Shown here: piece after piece, positions 1-13,864 of the stretch
How positions within the stretch are numbered: position 1 is the stretch's first letter
How the letters are laid out: every line of letters begins with the position of its first letter
NCBI RefSeq assembly: GCF_964340395.1
Contig: NC_135564.1
Coordinates: forward strand, 5,162,861 to 5,226,860
From: Glandiceps talaboti
Lineage: Eukaryota > Hemichordata > Enteropneusta > Spengelidae
Length of the DNA: 64,000 bases
Direction: 5' to 3'
Made by a program: the position numbers and the translations under genes
Notes under the pieces: generated by a model
Database searches by the model: none
The model's input: only the letters and a program-made list of their open reading frames with translations
Told to the model about the DNA's origin: nothing

Positions 1-383
1 ATTTGTTAAAACTATCACACGCTACACAGTGGTTGTATTTGTTAAAACTATCACACACTACACAGTGGTTGTATTTGTTAAAACTATCACACACTACACA
101 GTGGTTGTATTTGTTAAAACTATCACACGCTACACAGTGGTTGTATTTGTCAAAACTACCACACACTACACAGTGGTTGTATTTGTCAAAACTATCACAC
201 ACTACACATCCCAGTGGTTGTATTTGTTAAAACTACCACATACTACACAGTGGTTGTATTTGTTAAAACTATCACACACTACACAGTGGTTGTATTTGTT
301 AAAACTATCACACGCTACACAGTGGTTGTATTTGTCAAAACTACCACACGCTACACAGGGGTTGTATTTGTCAAAAATACCAT
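1..383. repeat. 36-bp minisatellite, about 10.5 copies
   Basis: The unit TGGTTGTATTTGTTAAAACT plus ATCACACACTACACAG repeats head to tail with few changes (GCT/ACT, GTT/GTC). One unit carries an extra TCCC near 210. Because 36 is a multiple of three, all frames stay open; the resulting repetitive ORFs are not genes. The array starts before the window edge. Confidence 0.97.
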
Positions 384-488
384 GGTTGTGGACACAGTAC
401 AATGAATGTAACAGATTGGACTACCACCATAATGTTGGTTTCAAATGTAGAATCTTGGGATGAACTAAAATGGACCAAAATATCTACC

Positions 489-778
489 TCAAATATCTGC
501 AGCATGCAAGTGGAAAAAATGAGACAGAATGAACAATGGAGAGAGAGAAATGGTTAAGTTGCTGATTATAAGTTATATACTTGTTTTAAACATGTGGAAA
601 ACTGGCAAACTGCATAACAGATAACCACTGAGCTTTAATGTAGAAAAATAACGACTGAACTGATATAACTTACATGCATGTGGCTTTGCATAATTGTTGT
701 CCATCAGCACTGGTGGGTCATTCTCAGTCATGCTTTCCTGTTGAGAAGCTTCACCTAGTTCATTTTCATTCAACACAA
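489..778 (-). CDS. 3' exons of the fusion gene (674-778 and tentative 489-496)
   Basis: Exon 778-674 is bounded by ATTTACAG and GTAAGT and reads VLNENELGEASQQE...KPHA in the only open frame. It takes one base from the donor at 1297 (GATG/GTAAGC), so the phase agrees. It again ends in phase 1. The next good acceptor on the minus strand, CTTGCATGCTGCAG before 496, would add Tyr-Ile and a TGA stop at 489-491. That terminal exon is tentative, because a tandem repeat starts just beyond and the true end could lie outside the window. Confidence 0.6.
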
Positions 779-1167
779 CTGTAAATAAGAATTGATATAT
801 GAAATAAGTATAAGTAGATGTCAACAGAAGAAACAGACACAAAAAAATCATTTATTTTAGGCTAACTAGAGTTTCCAATCCATTAAAACTGTGAGAACAC
901 AACAAATTCGTTCAAGAAATTTTGGTGGGAAGGTTTTTACTCCTGAAAGTGTTAATTTTGAAGGTTAAAGTCATGCATGCAATGCCACCTGGGAATCCCA
1001 AATATAACATTAATTTCCAGTGATGAGATTGAGATTTTTAAATCCCTACACTGAGTTCGCCAAATATAGTTTCTGTGTACAGAAACAAAGCAACACAAAA
1101 AAATCTAAAACAATTATTGCAACTGACTTGTATTACTCATGAAGCCCACTATAGCAGCAAAATCAAC

Positions 1168-1211
<44 letters not shown>

Positions 1212-4200
1212 GTAAACAGTCTAAGTACATATTTAGTAAATTTTAAAGGTTAATTAAACATGTCCAGTAACTGCAATGAAATCAACATCAGCTTACCATC
1301 TGTTCCTATTTCATCTAGTGTTTTTCCTTTAAATATGTTCTGATCTCCTTGTTCCAGTGACAGAAGGAGTCTGCTGATTTTACACACCTGTAGCGTTGCT
1401 TGAGGTAGGCGGTAGTATTCTCTATGGACACCTATACGATGTCCAAGAAAGCCAGCAAGAATTTCCAATTCAGTGTCATTTAGATTAAGGAACTGTGAGA
1501 CTGTGGCCACATGTTTTCGAAGATTAGTTGAGGTCAATCTCTCTGGACTTCTGGCACCACAACTAAATGCATAAAGTCGAAGACAATGACTTCCTCTGTG
1601 ACACTCGAGGGAATCGTACTGCCTTGCAAACAGATATGGGTTGTTTGGGTGTACACCTGCTTCAGACCTTGTTTGACAAAGCAGGTCAACACAGGTTTTA
1701 ATCTCAGGAGTTAACAAAACTGGCACATTTCGACCTCTTTTCCCTGGAATTTCTATCCTGGTGAAATGATTCAATAGTTTCCTCTCTAGTGGAGACAGAC
1801 TTGCAGTTATTTCCTCATCTTCACCAGCTGACTGATTTTTGTTCTTTACATATGTGGTCAATAGCATCCGTGAGACCTCCCCTTCACGACGTCTGTTGAA
1901 CAAGATCACTTGTGCCAGGGTTGCCTTGCACAACGACGACCATGATCCCTCAATCAAGGTTTTCTCTCTCAGATTTTTGGCAGTGTTTTGCATAATGTCC
2001 TGTAACCGATTCGTGAGTTTCACAATATCTTCTGTTAATGGTAACAGTTTAGTGTTGTTTGCTCTCCTTGCTTGAAGGGTATGTCCAGCATGGCTCGAGA
2101 CTTTGTTTTCCCACTCAAGCCGATAGAGATCCATGAATCTGGTGGCCCTGTCTTCATCTGATTTGGACTCACTTTGGATTGAATGACTTATAACAATCTG
2201 GGCACAATCTTTAAGGTAATATCCAACTTTTAACCCAAGGGAGGGTGTGGTATATGTTGCTGCCTCTTCGTCATAACCAGCCATAGATCGTACTGCTTGT
2301 ACAACTGTTTGAAACTTTGCTGGATGTATGCAGTCATCCAACTGCAAAATACTGCTATCTATCTGCCGCATCTTGATTAATAGTCGGCCTAATGTTCTGA
2401 TTCGTTCAGACACAAATGTCTTGTTCTTCTTCAGATGAGCATTTCGTTCATATGTCCTTGTAGCAAAATCCATAATCAACCGGTCATTTCTGGCAACCAA
2501 AGTGACATCATCTTGTCTCATGTTGGGCAAAACATTTTCAAGCATTAGTTTACTTGCACTGTCTGCTACAGGAAGTAAGTATGATGCTGCTTTCTGGAAC
2601 CTTTTTCTCCCTACCATTTCATTGGTCTTTTCTTTGGCAAACTCACAGTTTTGCCAGTGTTTTCCTATCACTTTTTTTGAATAATATCCAAGACATGCTT
2701 TACAAGGTAAGTAGTCTGTGCCATTTTTTTTAGAGTTTTGGGATGGTCTTTTGAATGGCACCACTTCCCCTCTTCCAGATTTTGCCACTTGGTAGTTATG
2801 GTGAAAGTTACCTTTATATTTGAGTTTTCTCAACATTTTCACACGCTCAAAGGAATCACAAGGAAAACTCAGAGCATGGGCCACATGAGTTTCCTTAGAA
2901 TGTATGCGTGTAAAGTGGCGATAAAGATTTCCCATTTCCTTATGGCAGTACACGCAAAAGTGCTTTCTGTCCCATATTCTCTTTCCTGACATTGTTTTAG
3001 CTTTGGCATGCTTTACTGTCAATGCACTGCGAGTCCCTTCGTTTTTCCTTTTTACACTTGGTGTGAATAATTCTCCTTGCAATGATTCTGAACAGTCACT
3101 CTGCATATTTCCTTCTGATGTAGATGGATGATAATCTGGGTCACCGACACTGTCACCATCCAACTTACTGCAAACTTGATCAATTATATTCTTTAAGGCT
3201 GGTGTGGACATCTGATCTTGCAGTGATTCTGAAGAGTCACTCACTATGTCTTCTGAATCTGATTGAGGTGGATGATAATCTGGGTCATTGACACTGTCAT
3301 CACCATCATGGTCACTGAAGATGTGATCACCATCACTGTAGATATCATTAGCTACAATAACGGTAGGATACAGGCTATTGTGAACAGTACCAGTGTCACC
3401 ATCGCTGCTCAATATCACTGAATTCACCAGGTTTTCATCACAATTAGTGGCATCATCATAGGGATGAACTACCCCCACAGACAGGCACTTTAGTATCTCC
3501 ATAGCATTTTCATTCTTATTTGAATCCATGGTTACACATTCTGTATCAGCTGGCACTATACCAGTGACTTCGTTGCTACAGGTAGTCACCATTTCCCACA
3601 ACTGTGATTCAATTTCTGAGCTGTTTGATTGTGGTAGTGGATGAACTGGATCTTCTATATTCAGTCTGTCTTTTTGAAACACAGAAGAGACTGCTTCAGT
3701 AATGGTACCATGGTTTGTCTTCCTAGAATTATGGGAGATAACTGATGTGCTCTGTATATAGGTATCCATTTCCACAGTGACAGCATTTTCCCTCTCATTT
3801 GAATCCATGGTTACACATTCTGGATCAGCTAGCTCATCTGTAAGCTCTTTTCCAGAGAAAGTCACTGTCATATTTTTGCCACAGAACTGGGCTTCTCCCA
3901 CTGGTGATCCACTCTTTGACGAGTCACAGAATGATGAAAGTAGAGAATTGTCAGAATTTGATGAACTGCTTTCAGGAGGAGAATATGTTAATTCTTCTGA
4001 AGAGACAGCATCTTCAGTAATATCAAGACGTTCCTTAACAGTATTGGACATTTCTAAGGCAGCCAAGGCATCATTTTTCCTGTCTTCATTACATTCTGTT
4101 ATAATACCAGTGGTACAACTAGCTGTGTCAAGGCCTGAATCACCCACTACATCACAAGTGTTCTGAAAAAGATTCAAAGTCAATGAAGAATTATCTTTTT

Positions 4201-7200
4201 AAGCTACAGCACTGTCTGTAAAGGGTCACTCATCAAGTAAACCATTGGAATTGCACACACACACAAATATTTGTTTCCATTTCCTTGTGCATGGTAACAG
4301 GACAACTGCCCCCATACCACTGCCCCCGAATGACAAAAACTTCTAAATACATTTAGAAATATGTGACAGCAAGCATTACAGATTAACCGAGTTTGTCATT
4401 CATAAAAGTCACAGTCAACAACTTACCGCCGCAATTTGCGTACATTATACCATAGACAAAGGATTGTCTATGATTATACTCACTACATTCACATGTTTTA
4501 CTCTATTGTCATCTGTGATACTTGTTATGACAATTATAAAAGTCGGCATGATGCTTTAACTTACTGCCGTAATTCACGTACTTTATACTCACATTAACAC
4601 GTTCTACTCTATTGTCTGTGATTATTGTTACGACAATTATAAAAGCCGACATGATGATTTAACTTACCGCCATAATTCACATACTTTTTTAGTTTTTCAC
4701 ACCTAAATGATATATATTGCTTGCCAGTCACCAACATGGTCAGAGTGTTCTGCATCGTCTTGTCAGTCATTATTGAGTTTGTTCAAAGCGAGAGAAGAAA
4801 AACCAAGTTGATTTATGATGACTATGTCTAAGTGAAACAGAATGATACGACAAACTCGGTTAATCTATAATACTTGCTGTCACATTTTTCTATATGCATT
4901 GAAGTGTTTTTTTTCATGGGGGCAATTGTCTGGGGGCAGTTGTGCAATTGTCCTAGAATCCTCGCACACAGTACTTACCCCCCCCCCCCCCATCAAAACG
5001 TACAATGCACACAAGTCATGTAATTAGTGCCAAGATGGCAAGGTGATGCCATGTTTCAGAAAAATGATATTTTAAGGATTTTTCTGATTTTCCATTCATA
5101 GTACCAACCTAATTTGCAGTGAATATCAAATGCCTTACAAAAAACTTTTACACACAACCCATTCAGACAGATCTGATAAACATCACATGACTACTCTTTC
5201 AAGCATTAACATATAAACACTTTGAAACTTATATCTGACCAAGATTCAGATCATACTTAAGTCACGTCCTAGATGCCCTTTAAATACCCTAAATATAGAA
5301 AAGCTTATAACAGGCTTCACTAAAACCAGTTCAGTGCAAATTATTTTCCCCTAGGCAAATCATTTCAAATAAACTATCCATTTGATTTGATTTGAAAAGA
5401 CATGAAAATGCTAAAATTTCTGTGACTCACCACTGTTGCTGTGTGTTCATATAATGATTGAATATGAAGGAAGTTTTGAAGGCACTCTCCACTCAGAGGT
5501 CTTTCTTTTGGGTCAGCAGCAAGCATTTTATCAATCAATACCTTGAACTCTGGAAATGCACAAACACGTTCAATGTTGTAGCAGCCTTTTATGATGTTTT
5601 CTCTGAGGCCATTTAAATCTTCACTATAAGGGGAAGTCGACTGGAAAGGGTGATGTCCTCTGGTCATAATGTAGTACAACACACAGCCAGCAACCTGACA
5701 GAGATGTGAACTTAATTAGCTTGATTTAAGTAATAATCATACCATTTTATGCTGAGAACTAAAAATACTCTTGTTTGAAGATATACTTACTCAACTAGAA
5801 GAAGAAAATGTATTGATACAATATGGAATATATAAATGTTCAACGAAACTAAGTGACTACATATGTATGCCATTGTGGGTTATCCTTGTACCAAATTTGA
5901 AACAAATCATTCCAGGCATGTCTGAGAAATTTATGGCTCTGGACAAACACATGCATGCACAGACAGACGGATGGATGGATGGAACCCAATCCATAAGTCT
6001 GAATTCCGGACTTTGTCTGGCGTGGACTAACAAAATTTCAGCACCAAATTGATACATATATGCCTGGGTTCCAGTCTACCAGTACATCAAGTCTGGTGGA
6101 AATTAAAAAATGTTGTACATCACATTTAAGAATTGTATTCAAACATGAATAATGTATTACCTGGATATCGGTTGATTTCCTGTATTGAAAGGCGCATCCA
6201 GAGAGGAATGATAAACATGTTTCAGAAGCCATCCATGCACATGTACCTGCAATGCATGTTGTCAGTGTTGTTCTCCCAAAGTTAAGACGTTTGCTTATAC
6301 CAAAATCACTGATATTTAACTTCCCAGAAATATCTACAGAGACAAAACATTTTGAAAAACAGTTAGCTGTAAGAAACTACAACCATTATTTTGTACTCTT
6401 ACTGTGGCAAACATTAATGTGACAATGTACAATTATAAATACTGTCCCATCATTTGAAAACAACCTTGCAGACCAATGAGTGTAAACTTTACAATAATAT
6501 TGAAAATCAAAAACTGCTAAGTTTAACACTTTATGGTATTGTATATGATGGTACTAGACAAGTATACAAACGTGTCACTAAAAAACTGCATTAAATCAAT
6601 GGCACAAGTTTGAAAGAAATCAGTCCACTCATATCCAAATGCTGCCTCTGCAGTGTACATGAAAAAATCATGACAAAATAGCCGACTGGTGGCCATATTG
6701 GATCGTATCATGAAATTATTTGTTATGCAAGTGTAAGCCGCAGTGTATTGTTCTTGTGTCAAGTTTGAGATGAATCAGTTCAGTCATGTCTGAGAAATGA
6801 CACCAGACGCACAGACACACGCACACACGGATGGACGGACAGAGCCCAATCTATAAGTCTACCAAGTCACTTTGTGGCTTCTGATAACTAGCATAGCTAG
6901 GACAGCTTTTTACTCACCTATTAGAAGATTCTCTGGTTTTATATCTCTGTGTATAATTCCAATTCTGTGCAGCTCATTCAAACCAGTCAAGAAGTCCTTA
7001 CATAATGATAGACATTTGACTGTGGTCAGATCAGTGATTGGCAAGTCACTTGAAAATTTCTTCTCTATTAACTCGCACACATTGCCTTCACACAATGGAG
7101 TAATTAGATAAGTGAAATCATCATCTTCTTCTACATGAATCTGTGGCAAAACATTGTCAAGAGCAGGTACACTTTTGTCAGATAACAGTCTGAAAATTGC

Positions 7201-10200
7201 CAATTCATCACATTGAACTACATCACTCTCAATTCGTTTGATGGCCACTGCATGTTCATTTTTGTATAATCCCAGGAAGACTTTTGCCCTTCCAGCTGCA
7301 ATGAGACTGCTTTTGCAATATTTAATTGTATTTACTTCTTTCAAACTTGAAACTTTTCGAAGAAATGTGATTTTTTCACTCCATCTTCCACCCTGCAATA
7401 AATCAAAAGAAGAAAACACAGTTTTAAAGGACCACAAAATGTCATGTACCATGTGATATATCATGGTTGATTTCACTGTTAATTGAATATGTGCTAAATA
7501 TTGCAAACACCACAGTAGGTGAATACCCAGCCATTAAGTGTGTGGATCCGATGCATTGTAGCTATTGAACACCTTATTATTATGTATTCTGTGCCAAATG
7601 AAGTTAAAGCCTACATAAATTTAATTAATCATTTTCTAATGGTCTACAAATCTATAGATACATTAATATATAAGGACATACTAGCTGTCATATCTACTTT
7701 GTAATCAATATTTACTTTTATTTAAGATCTGCCATGTGACAGGTTGAATTACCTCCCTAAAATATTGCTTTGATACATTAACTTCCCAAACAGTGACAAA
7801 ACCCTAGTTCAACTCCTGACACCTTTTAAGTCTTTCAAACATAAAACTAGTCAGAAAAAAAAAAAATCATACCCACAATACATTATCAAATGTTCAAGAA
7901 AATTTCGAAGATTTTATAGTGAGTGAATAAGTATTTATATCACTCAAAATTTACTACTTAATTCATAGTTCTATATGATAATGTGTGGGGAAAAAGCCTG
8001 GACTATTACATAATTCATGATAAAGCCAGCAATTACCCATGTTTGAGTATTACAGTATAGAAAACTTCAAATTGTCAGAGAGAACTTACCTTCACAGGGT
8101 ATGGCCCGCTAGGCAAAATGTGATAACCTAATAAAATGAAAACAAATAATGTTATATATAACTATACATGCACATGCCAAACAAACTAAAGATTCTTTAT
8201 GAAGCATTTTGGAAGACATAGCATTACCTTTCCACTCTGAAATATATTTAAATGGTGAAGTATAATATTTGTTGTACATACTACATATACAGCTACTTTG
8301 CTTTTAGCAACTAAGGTAATAAAATTACTACTTTGAAATATGGTGTGTGATCAGTACCTAGTATTACTACCATTTTTAAGGTATAGCTTACACACATCAG
8401 GACCCTATGGGGAAAGTCGCTAAGTACTAAAGTGTCTCCTGAAGGATTACTCAGCAACACCTTCAAGGCGCACAAGATATGAATATAGTCACACACGGAC
8501 ATCAGTCTACCCTGTAATAGAGTGGACTGCTGCTATTCAAGTTCTCCTTGTTAACTGTTACAATTATGTTGATTCAATCATAAAGTTGAGCCAGAAATTA
8601 TGTCAAAGTCAAAGTCAAAGTTAAAGAATGGTTGATTGAATTTGTATAACAGCTGTCTTATTGATGACTCGAGGTGATCGGGTAATTACATCGTCATATT
8701 GTGCATTACATAAATACACATAAACAGGCTGTTGCCTGTCAACATGTCAACTATAGCTAACTTTTCAGGTTGCAGTTTTTGAAACCTTTTGTCAAGTACG
8801 TAACTATTAAACTCATGCATTTAAATCATGATGTTTGAAATTGAGAGGTTATACAGTACAAGCCACAAAAATGAAACAGTAATGTACTGACACTGTGCAG
8901 TATGGTTGAAGTACTGTACACTATGCTACAGTACGGTATGGATACGGTACTGTACGTTTAAAATCCTATTGTCTAACATGGTTTCGATAAGGTCAGTTCA
9001 GTGCAAATATTGCATATAGTTTGAACTGGATGACTTCAAGGCATCCATTTCATTGGATGACTTCAAGGTATCCAAGCTTATAAAGTCAGATCAATACAAC
9101 TACATATTGCACATAGTTTGAACTGGATGACTTCAAGGTATCCAAGTTGATAAAGTCAGGTCATTGCAACTTTTACTGTAACATGAAGTTTGAACTGGAC
9201 TTCTTCAAGGCGCATCCATTGCATTGGATGACTTCAAGGTATCCAAGTTGATAAAGTCAGACCTATGCAACTTTTACTGTAACATGAAGTTTGAACTGGA
9301 TGAGTCAATTGGCATCCATTGCTCAGTCCACTAGATGTTTTGATAAAGTTAAATCTATACAACTATTACATGTAGTTTGAACTGGATTACTTCAAGCTAG
9401 CCATCCATTGCATTGGATGACATCAAGCTATCCAAGTTCATAAAGTCAGATCTATTCTATAATTGTATGTTGTTGTAGTTGGAGTTGGATGACTTCAAGG
9501 TATCAAAGCTGATAAAGTTAGATCCATGCAACTATTGCCTGTAGTTTGAGTTGGATGACTTCAAGGTTTCCACGCTGATAAAATCAGATCTATGCAGCTA
9601 TTGCATGTATTTTGAACTTTATGACTTCAAGGCATCTATTGCATTGGATGACTTCAAGGTATCCATGTTGATAGAGTCAGATTTATGCAACTTTTGCATG
9701 TACATGTAGTTTTTAAAAGCTGGATGACTTCAAGGTATCCAAGTTGATAAGAGTACTGAGAGCGATGTTATTGCATGTAGTTTAAACTGGATGACTTCAA
9801 GGTATCCAGTTGATGAAGTCAGCCCTATGCTATTACATGTCATTTGAGTTGGGTGACAAACTTGTGATGTTATTATGGCAGATTTTCAAATAGCATGCAA
9901 GTTTGATCGGCAAAGTGAAACATATAAAGGACATTTTCGGGGGTAAAATAAGAAGATATTTTCAGCACACAAATTTTTGTGTGATATTTCTATGTAAATT
10001 TAAGTGAATACTTAGCCTATCCACAAGCGTTTGGTATTATCGTTTCTCTCCTACCAAAAGCTTATTGACAATTGTATAGGACCTCATTTTCAAAATTATA
10101 CGCTTTTCAATCTTCCATTCACGGACTTGCATCATCAGGTTGACAATTCCATAACATTGATCATTTCTAGTATTCTTATGATGACATTTTCACATCATGT

Positions 10201-13200
10201 TACCATTCCCTGTGTATAGCAATGTTTCCTACATGCATTGTTTTTAACCATTTAAAAATCTTTATATTTTTATATACATGGATAATTTATTCAGAATACA
10301 TACACTAGACTAAATTTTAGTTTGAATAGCAAACCCCAAAGTTCTGATTAAACAATTATTAATATCACATACCTTGTAAATGCCACTGCCGACATATTTC
10401 TTTTTCACCTTCATCAGTACACTCTTTGTCACAAAAGTTGCATCTGAGTCGCTTTTCCTTTGCACGCTGTTTATCCATGATTGAACACTAAAAATGAAGT
10501 AAATAACCAGAAATAATCAGGAAAGATTGAGACATTTTTAAAGACCAGTGGGAAAAGTTGGGACCTTTCCTTTAATACGATGCTGAGAATGATATATGTT
10601 GTCAGTTGTGTCGCAGTAATCCTACGTATGCTGATAAGTAATAATCATTTTACAAAGGATCGACAAATTGGCGAGTTGAGAGTATGAAATCACATGAAAT
10701 TGGTCACTGTGTATGTATGAAATTATATACCTTTCTCCATGGCAAGTCTAACCCTTCTCCATAGTTGTATAGTATTTCTTCATTGACAGCGATGTCTCTT
10801 ATAGCAAATAAACAGAGATGATTGGTTCCAGATTGATCAACAACTTTTTTCATCGTGCTGTTTGGCTTGACGTGGTCATCATTGACATATTTGGCAATTG
10901 TCTCTATTCTGGTGGCATCAATACTGAAAATGAAAGAGCCCAACAGAGATATGTACATTGTGTTAATGTTTCATCTAGGTCCAACACAGAATACATTTGA
11001 TGAGCTATTTTACCTTTCAGGTTACCATTTCATTCGCAGATCACCTACAATGGAAGAATCAGGATATCATACAGTCCCTGCTGGTAATCATTTATTTACA
11101 GGTATCAGCTGGCAGAAGGGGGGTTGGGTTTAGATCATGTTTTGGAAGTACTTGAACTAAAAATGTAAACCATGGTGTACATATATACAGTCTTTGTGTA
11201 AAACTTCATCAAAATAACATCAAATTTGGGAAGTGGAATCTCTGAGAAAACAAAAATTTCAGAATATATATGGTACATGCAGAGGCATTCTGGAACTACT
11301 TAGTTATATGGCTGATAAGGGAATGTAAAGTTTAAAACATTATGACTGCCTAAAATATTGCATCAAATCGACAAGTATATGCAAGACACTGTATATGGTA
11401 TATTATGTACCTGCATACAAGGTTTGAAAGAAAAAGCAGTCACATATCCGTACCATTGCTGTATGAACAGTGCCATCACATTATGCAAGCAGATAACTTT
11501 ATAGTAATTAATACTTGTCAGAATCTGTATTTGATCATATACTCTATCATTCTGATCATGGCTACTGATTGAAGTACACATATTCCCCAACTACCCTGTC
11601 TCATCATCTGTAACATCTAGCGCCTACATTCACCGATATCGAGATATGACAGGAAAATACAAAAATACCGCCAATGGCATTGTAGCACAACTTTACAGTT
11701 TATAAAAATGATAACCCATATTATCCATGCTAAGTATATTAAGTACTAATTTGCTGAATGCATATCTAGTTGCGTATCCAACCCTGTTGTTATCTTTGCA
11801 ATATTTGCTATTCACACGGTCATGTTGCTGGATATATTTGCATACACTTTTTGTTGTTCGTTCACTCGTCTTTGAACCCCCAATGTCAGCTTTGTAGTAT
11901 ATGTGGTCATTTGCATGTTACTATGGGCGTGGTCGTGTTCCTAGGTATATTTACATTCCTTTTAAATGTTTATTCGTTTATCTATTGATCCCTGTTGTTA
12001 TATATGAATCACAATCATTTGGCTGTTGCTATGGGCATGGCCTTGTTGCTATGCATATTTACATATTTTTTTTAAATATTTATTCAATTACATGTACATG
12101 TATCTAAGAATCCCTGTTGTTAACTTTGTGAAATACACTGCCATTTGGCTGTTGCCATGGCAGGGATTACCCTGGCGCAAGAACTGCATGAGATAAAATC
12201 CCATATGAAGAAAACGAGTGAGAGAATTTGAAAACTGTGTGGGACGGAAGTCAAAATATGGCAGGTGGCTAATTTGCATATATATTTACATATCATTTGC
12301 ATAACGATATGCATAAAATTTGTTGGTACTGGAAGTAGTTTATAGATGTCATTCCAGCTTCCTACATGTAAAGGCATGCTGTGATTAACTTAATAATTGT
12401 TTTATTTATCCAAACATATATTAAATGATTACAAAACCATTGTAACAAAAATAACCAAATAAATGAGATGAGTATTATGGGGATCGAGAAATAGCAACAG
12501 TTAGTCTAGTCTGACCCCCGACATATTGTGACTTATAAAATAACTTGGACTATACATAACTTGGTAAAGAAATAAAAACGAGTTGAAACCAATAACAAAA
12601 TCACAAGTTCAGTTATTGATTTTTAAAACGAGTTTTTTAAGTATTTTTCTTAGAAAAGCTAAATGTCCAAAGATAAATCAGACTTTTGAAACACCAAATA
12701 TTTGTATGTAGGCTAGCTACACATCGTGTAGTCTGAAAACTCATGATACACGAGACTTACTGAAAATTCGCTATAGTATATGACGTAATGGCTGTCATAT
12801 TTAGTATCCATGCATTCGTCGTGTGATGTTGCGAGTCGACGATCAGACAACGAAAAACTACAAACTAAACGATATTTTCAGAGTAAAATTGAATATGAAA
12901 CCGATAATCAGAGATAACATCATCACTTTTTCAAAAGGTATATTAGTCAGGTAAACTCTTTTTCACGGTGGTTTTGCCATTGATTTACTGGAAGTTTATA
13001 CCATAGTGCGAATCACACCGGTAACTATTAGTATTACTATCATGCATTCCATTACTAGCATTAGCGGGTTTACGCATTTATTCATATTGAAAACAATACG
13101 GCAAATTTGATCAGATCAGTTTGAATAGTCGTTTGAACTACTGGTACTTAGAAATCACTTGTATTTAGTCACTATACAAAAGCTTTTATTTTAGAGGATT

Positions 13201-13829
13201 GTTTTTAGATCGCGTTTATCACTGAGGCACTGTTAGTGTCGACAGTGCAATTTTTTTTCCCAATTGAGTTTTCTGGACGCGACATGTCCATTTTGACGTT
13301 ATCGCGCCCCAAAGTGATCCCTGCCATGGGCGTGGTCATGGTTGCTAGGGTATTTGCATATTTTTTTTGAATGTTTACTCACTTGCCTACCAGATGATAT
13401 TGTTATTTCGCTGAAATATACTGCAATTTGGTTGATGCTAAGGGCGTGGTCATGGTTGCTAGGGCCAATTTTGTCATAAGTTTTGAAGAAACTGGAAGTT
13501 TGAAAAAAATGGGATCCTTGAAGGGGGGGCCCATGAAAATTCCGATGGTCTGAAAGAGGGGGGGCCATGAAATATTTTGCTCATAATATGTACCAAATTA
13601 AACCTCAGTAGCGTCGTTTACCATGTAAATTTAAAAATTTCTTGCGGCAATAACCTCTAATACCTATATTCAATGATGAGTTTGTGACAGCCAGGCGAAT
13701 GTATTTGTGTTTGTCTTCTTCTGTCTTTCTGTCGCTATCTGTCTGTATGTATATATATTTCTCTCTTGTCTCAGTCTCTGTCACTTCTGTCTCTCTCGGT
13801 CTCGGTCTCTGACTACATGTCGCTGTCTA

Positions 13830-13864
<35 letters not shown>

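Noticed and set aside
29-463. 144-codon ORF of repeated VVVFVKTITHYT
   Set aside because: Product of a 36-bp minisatellite whose unit length keeps every frame open.
4171-4183. Start codon at 4183 for the recombinase ORF
   Set aside because: The first residues (MTLNLFQ) are better explained as intron ending in CTTTTTCAG; still possible as an alternative start.
4842-5027. 61-codon plus ORF
   Set aside because: Falls on one arm of an inverted-repeat element and ends in a poly-C tract.
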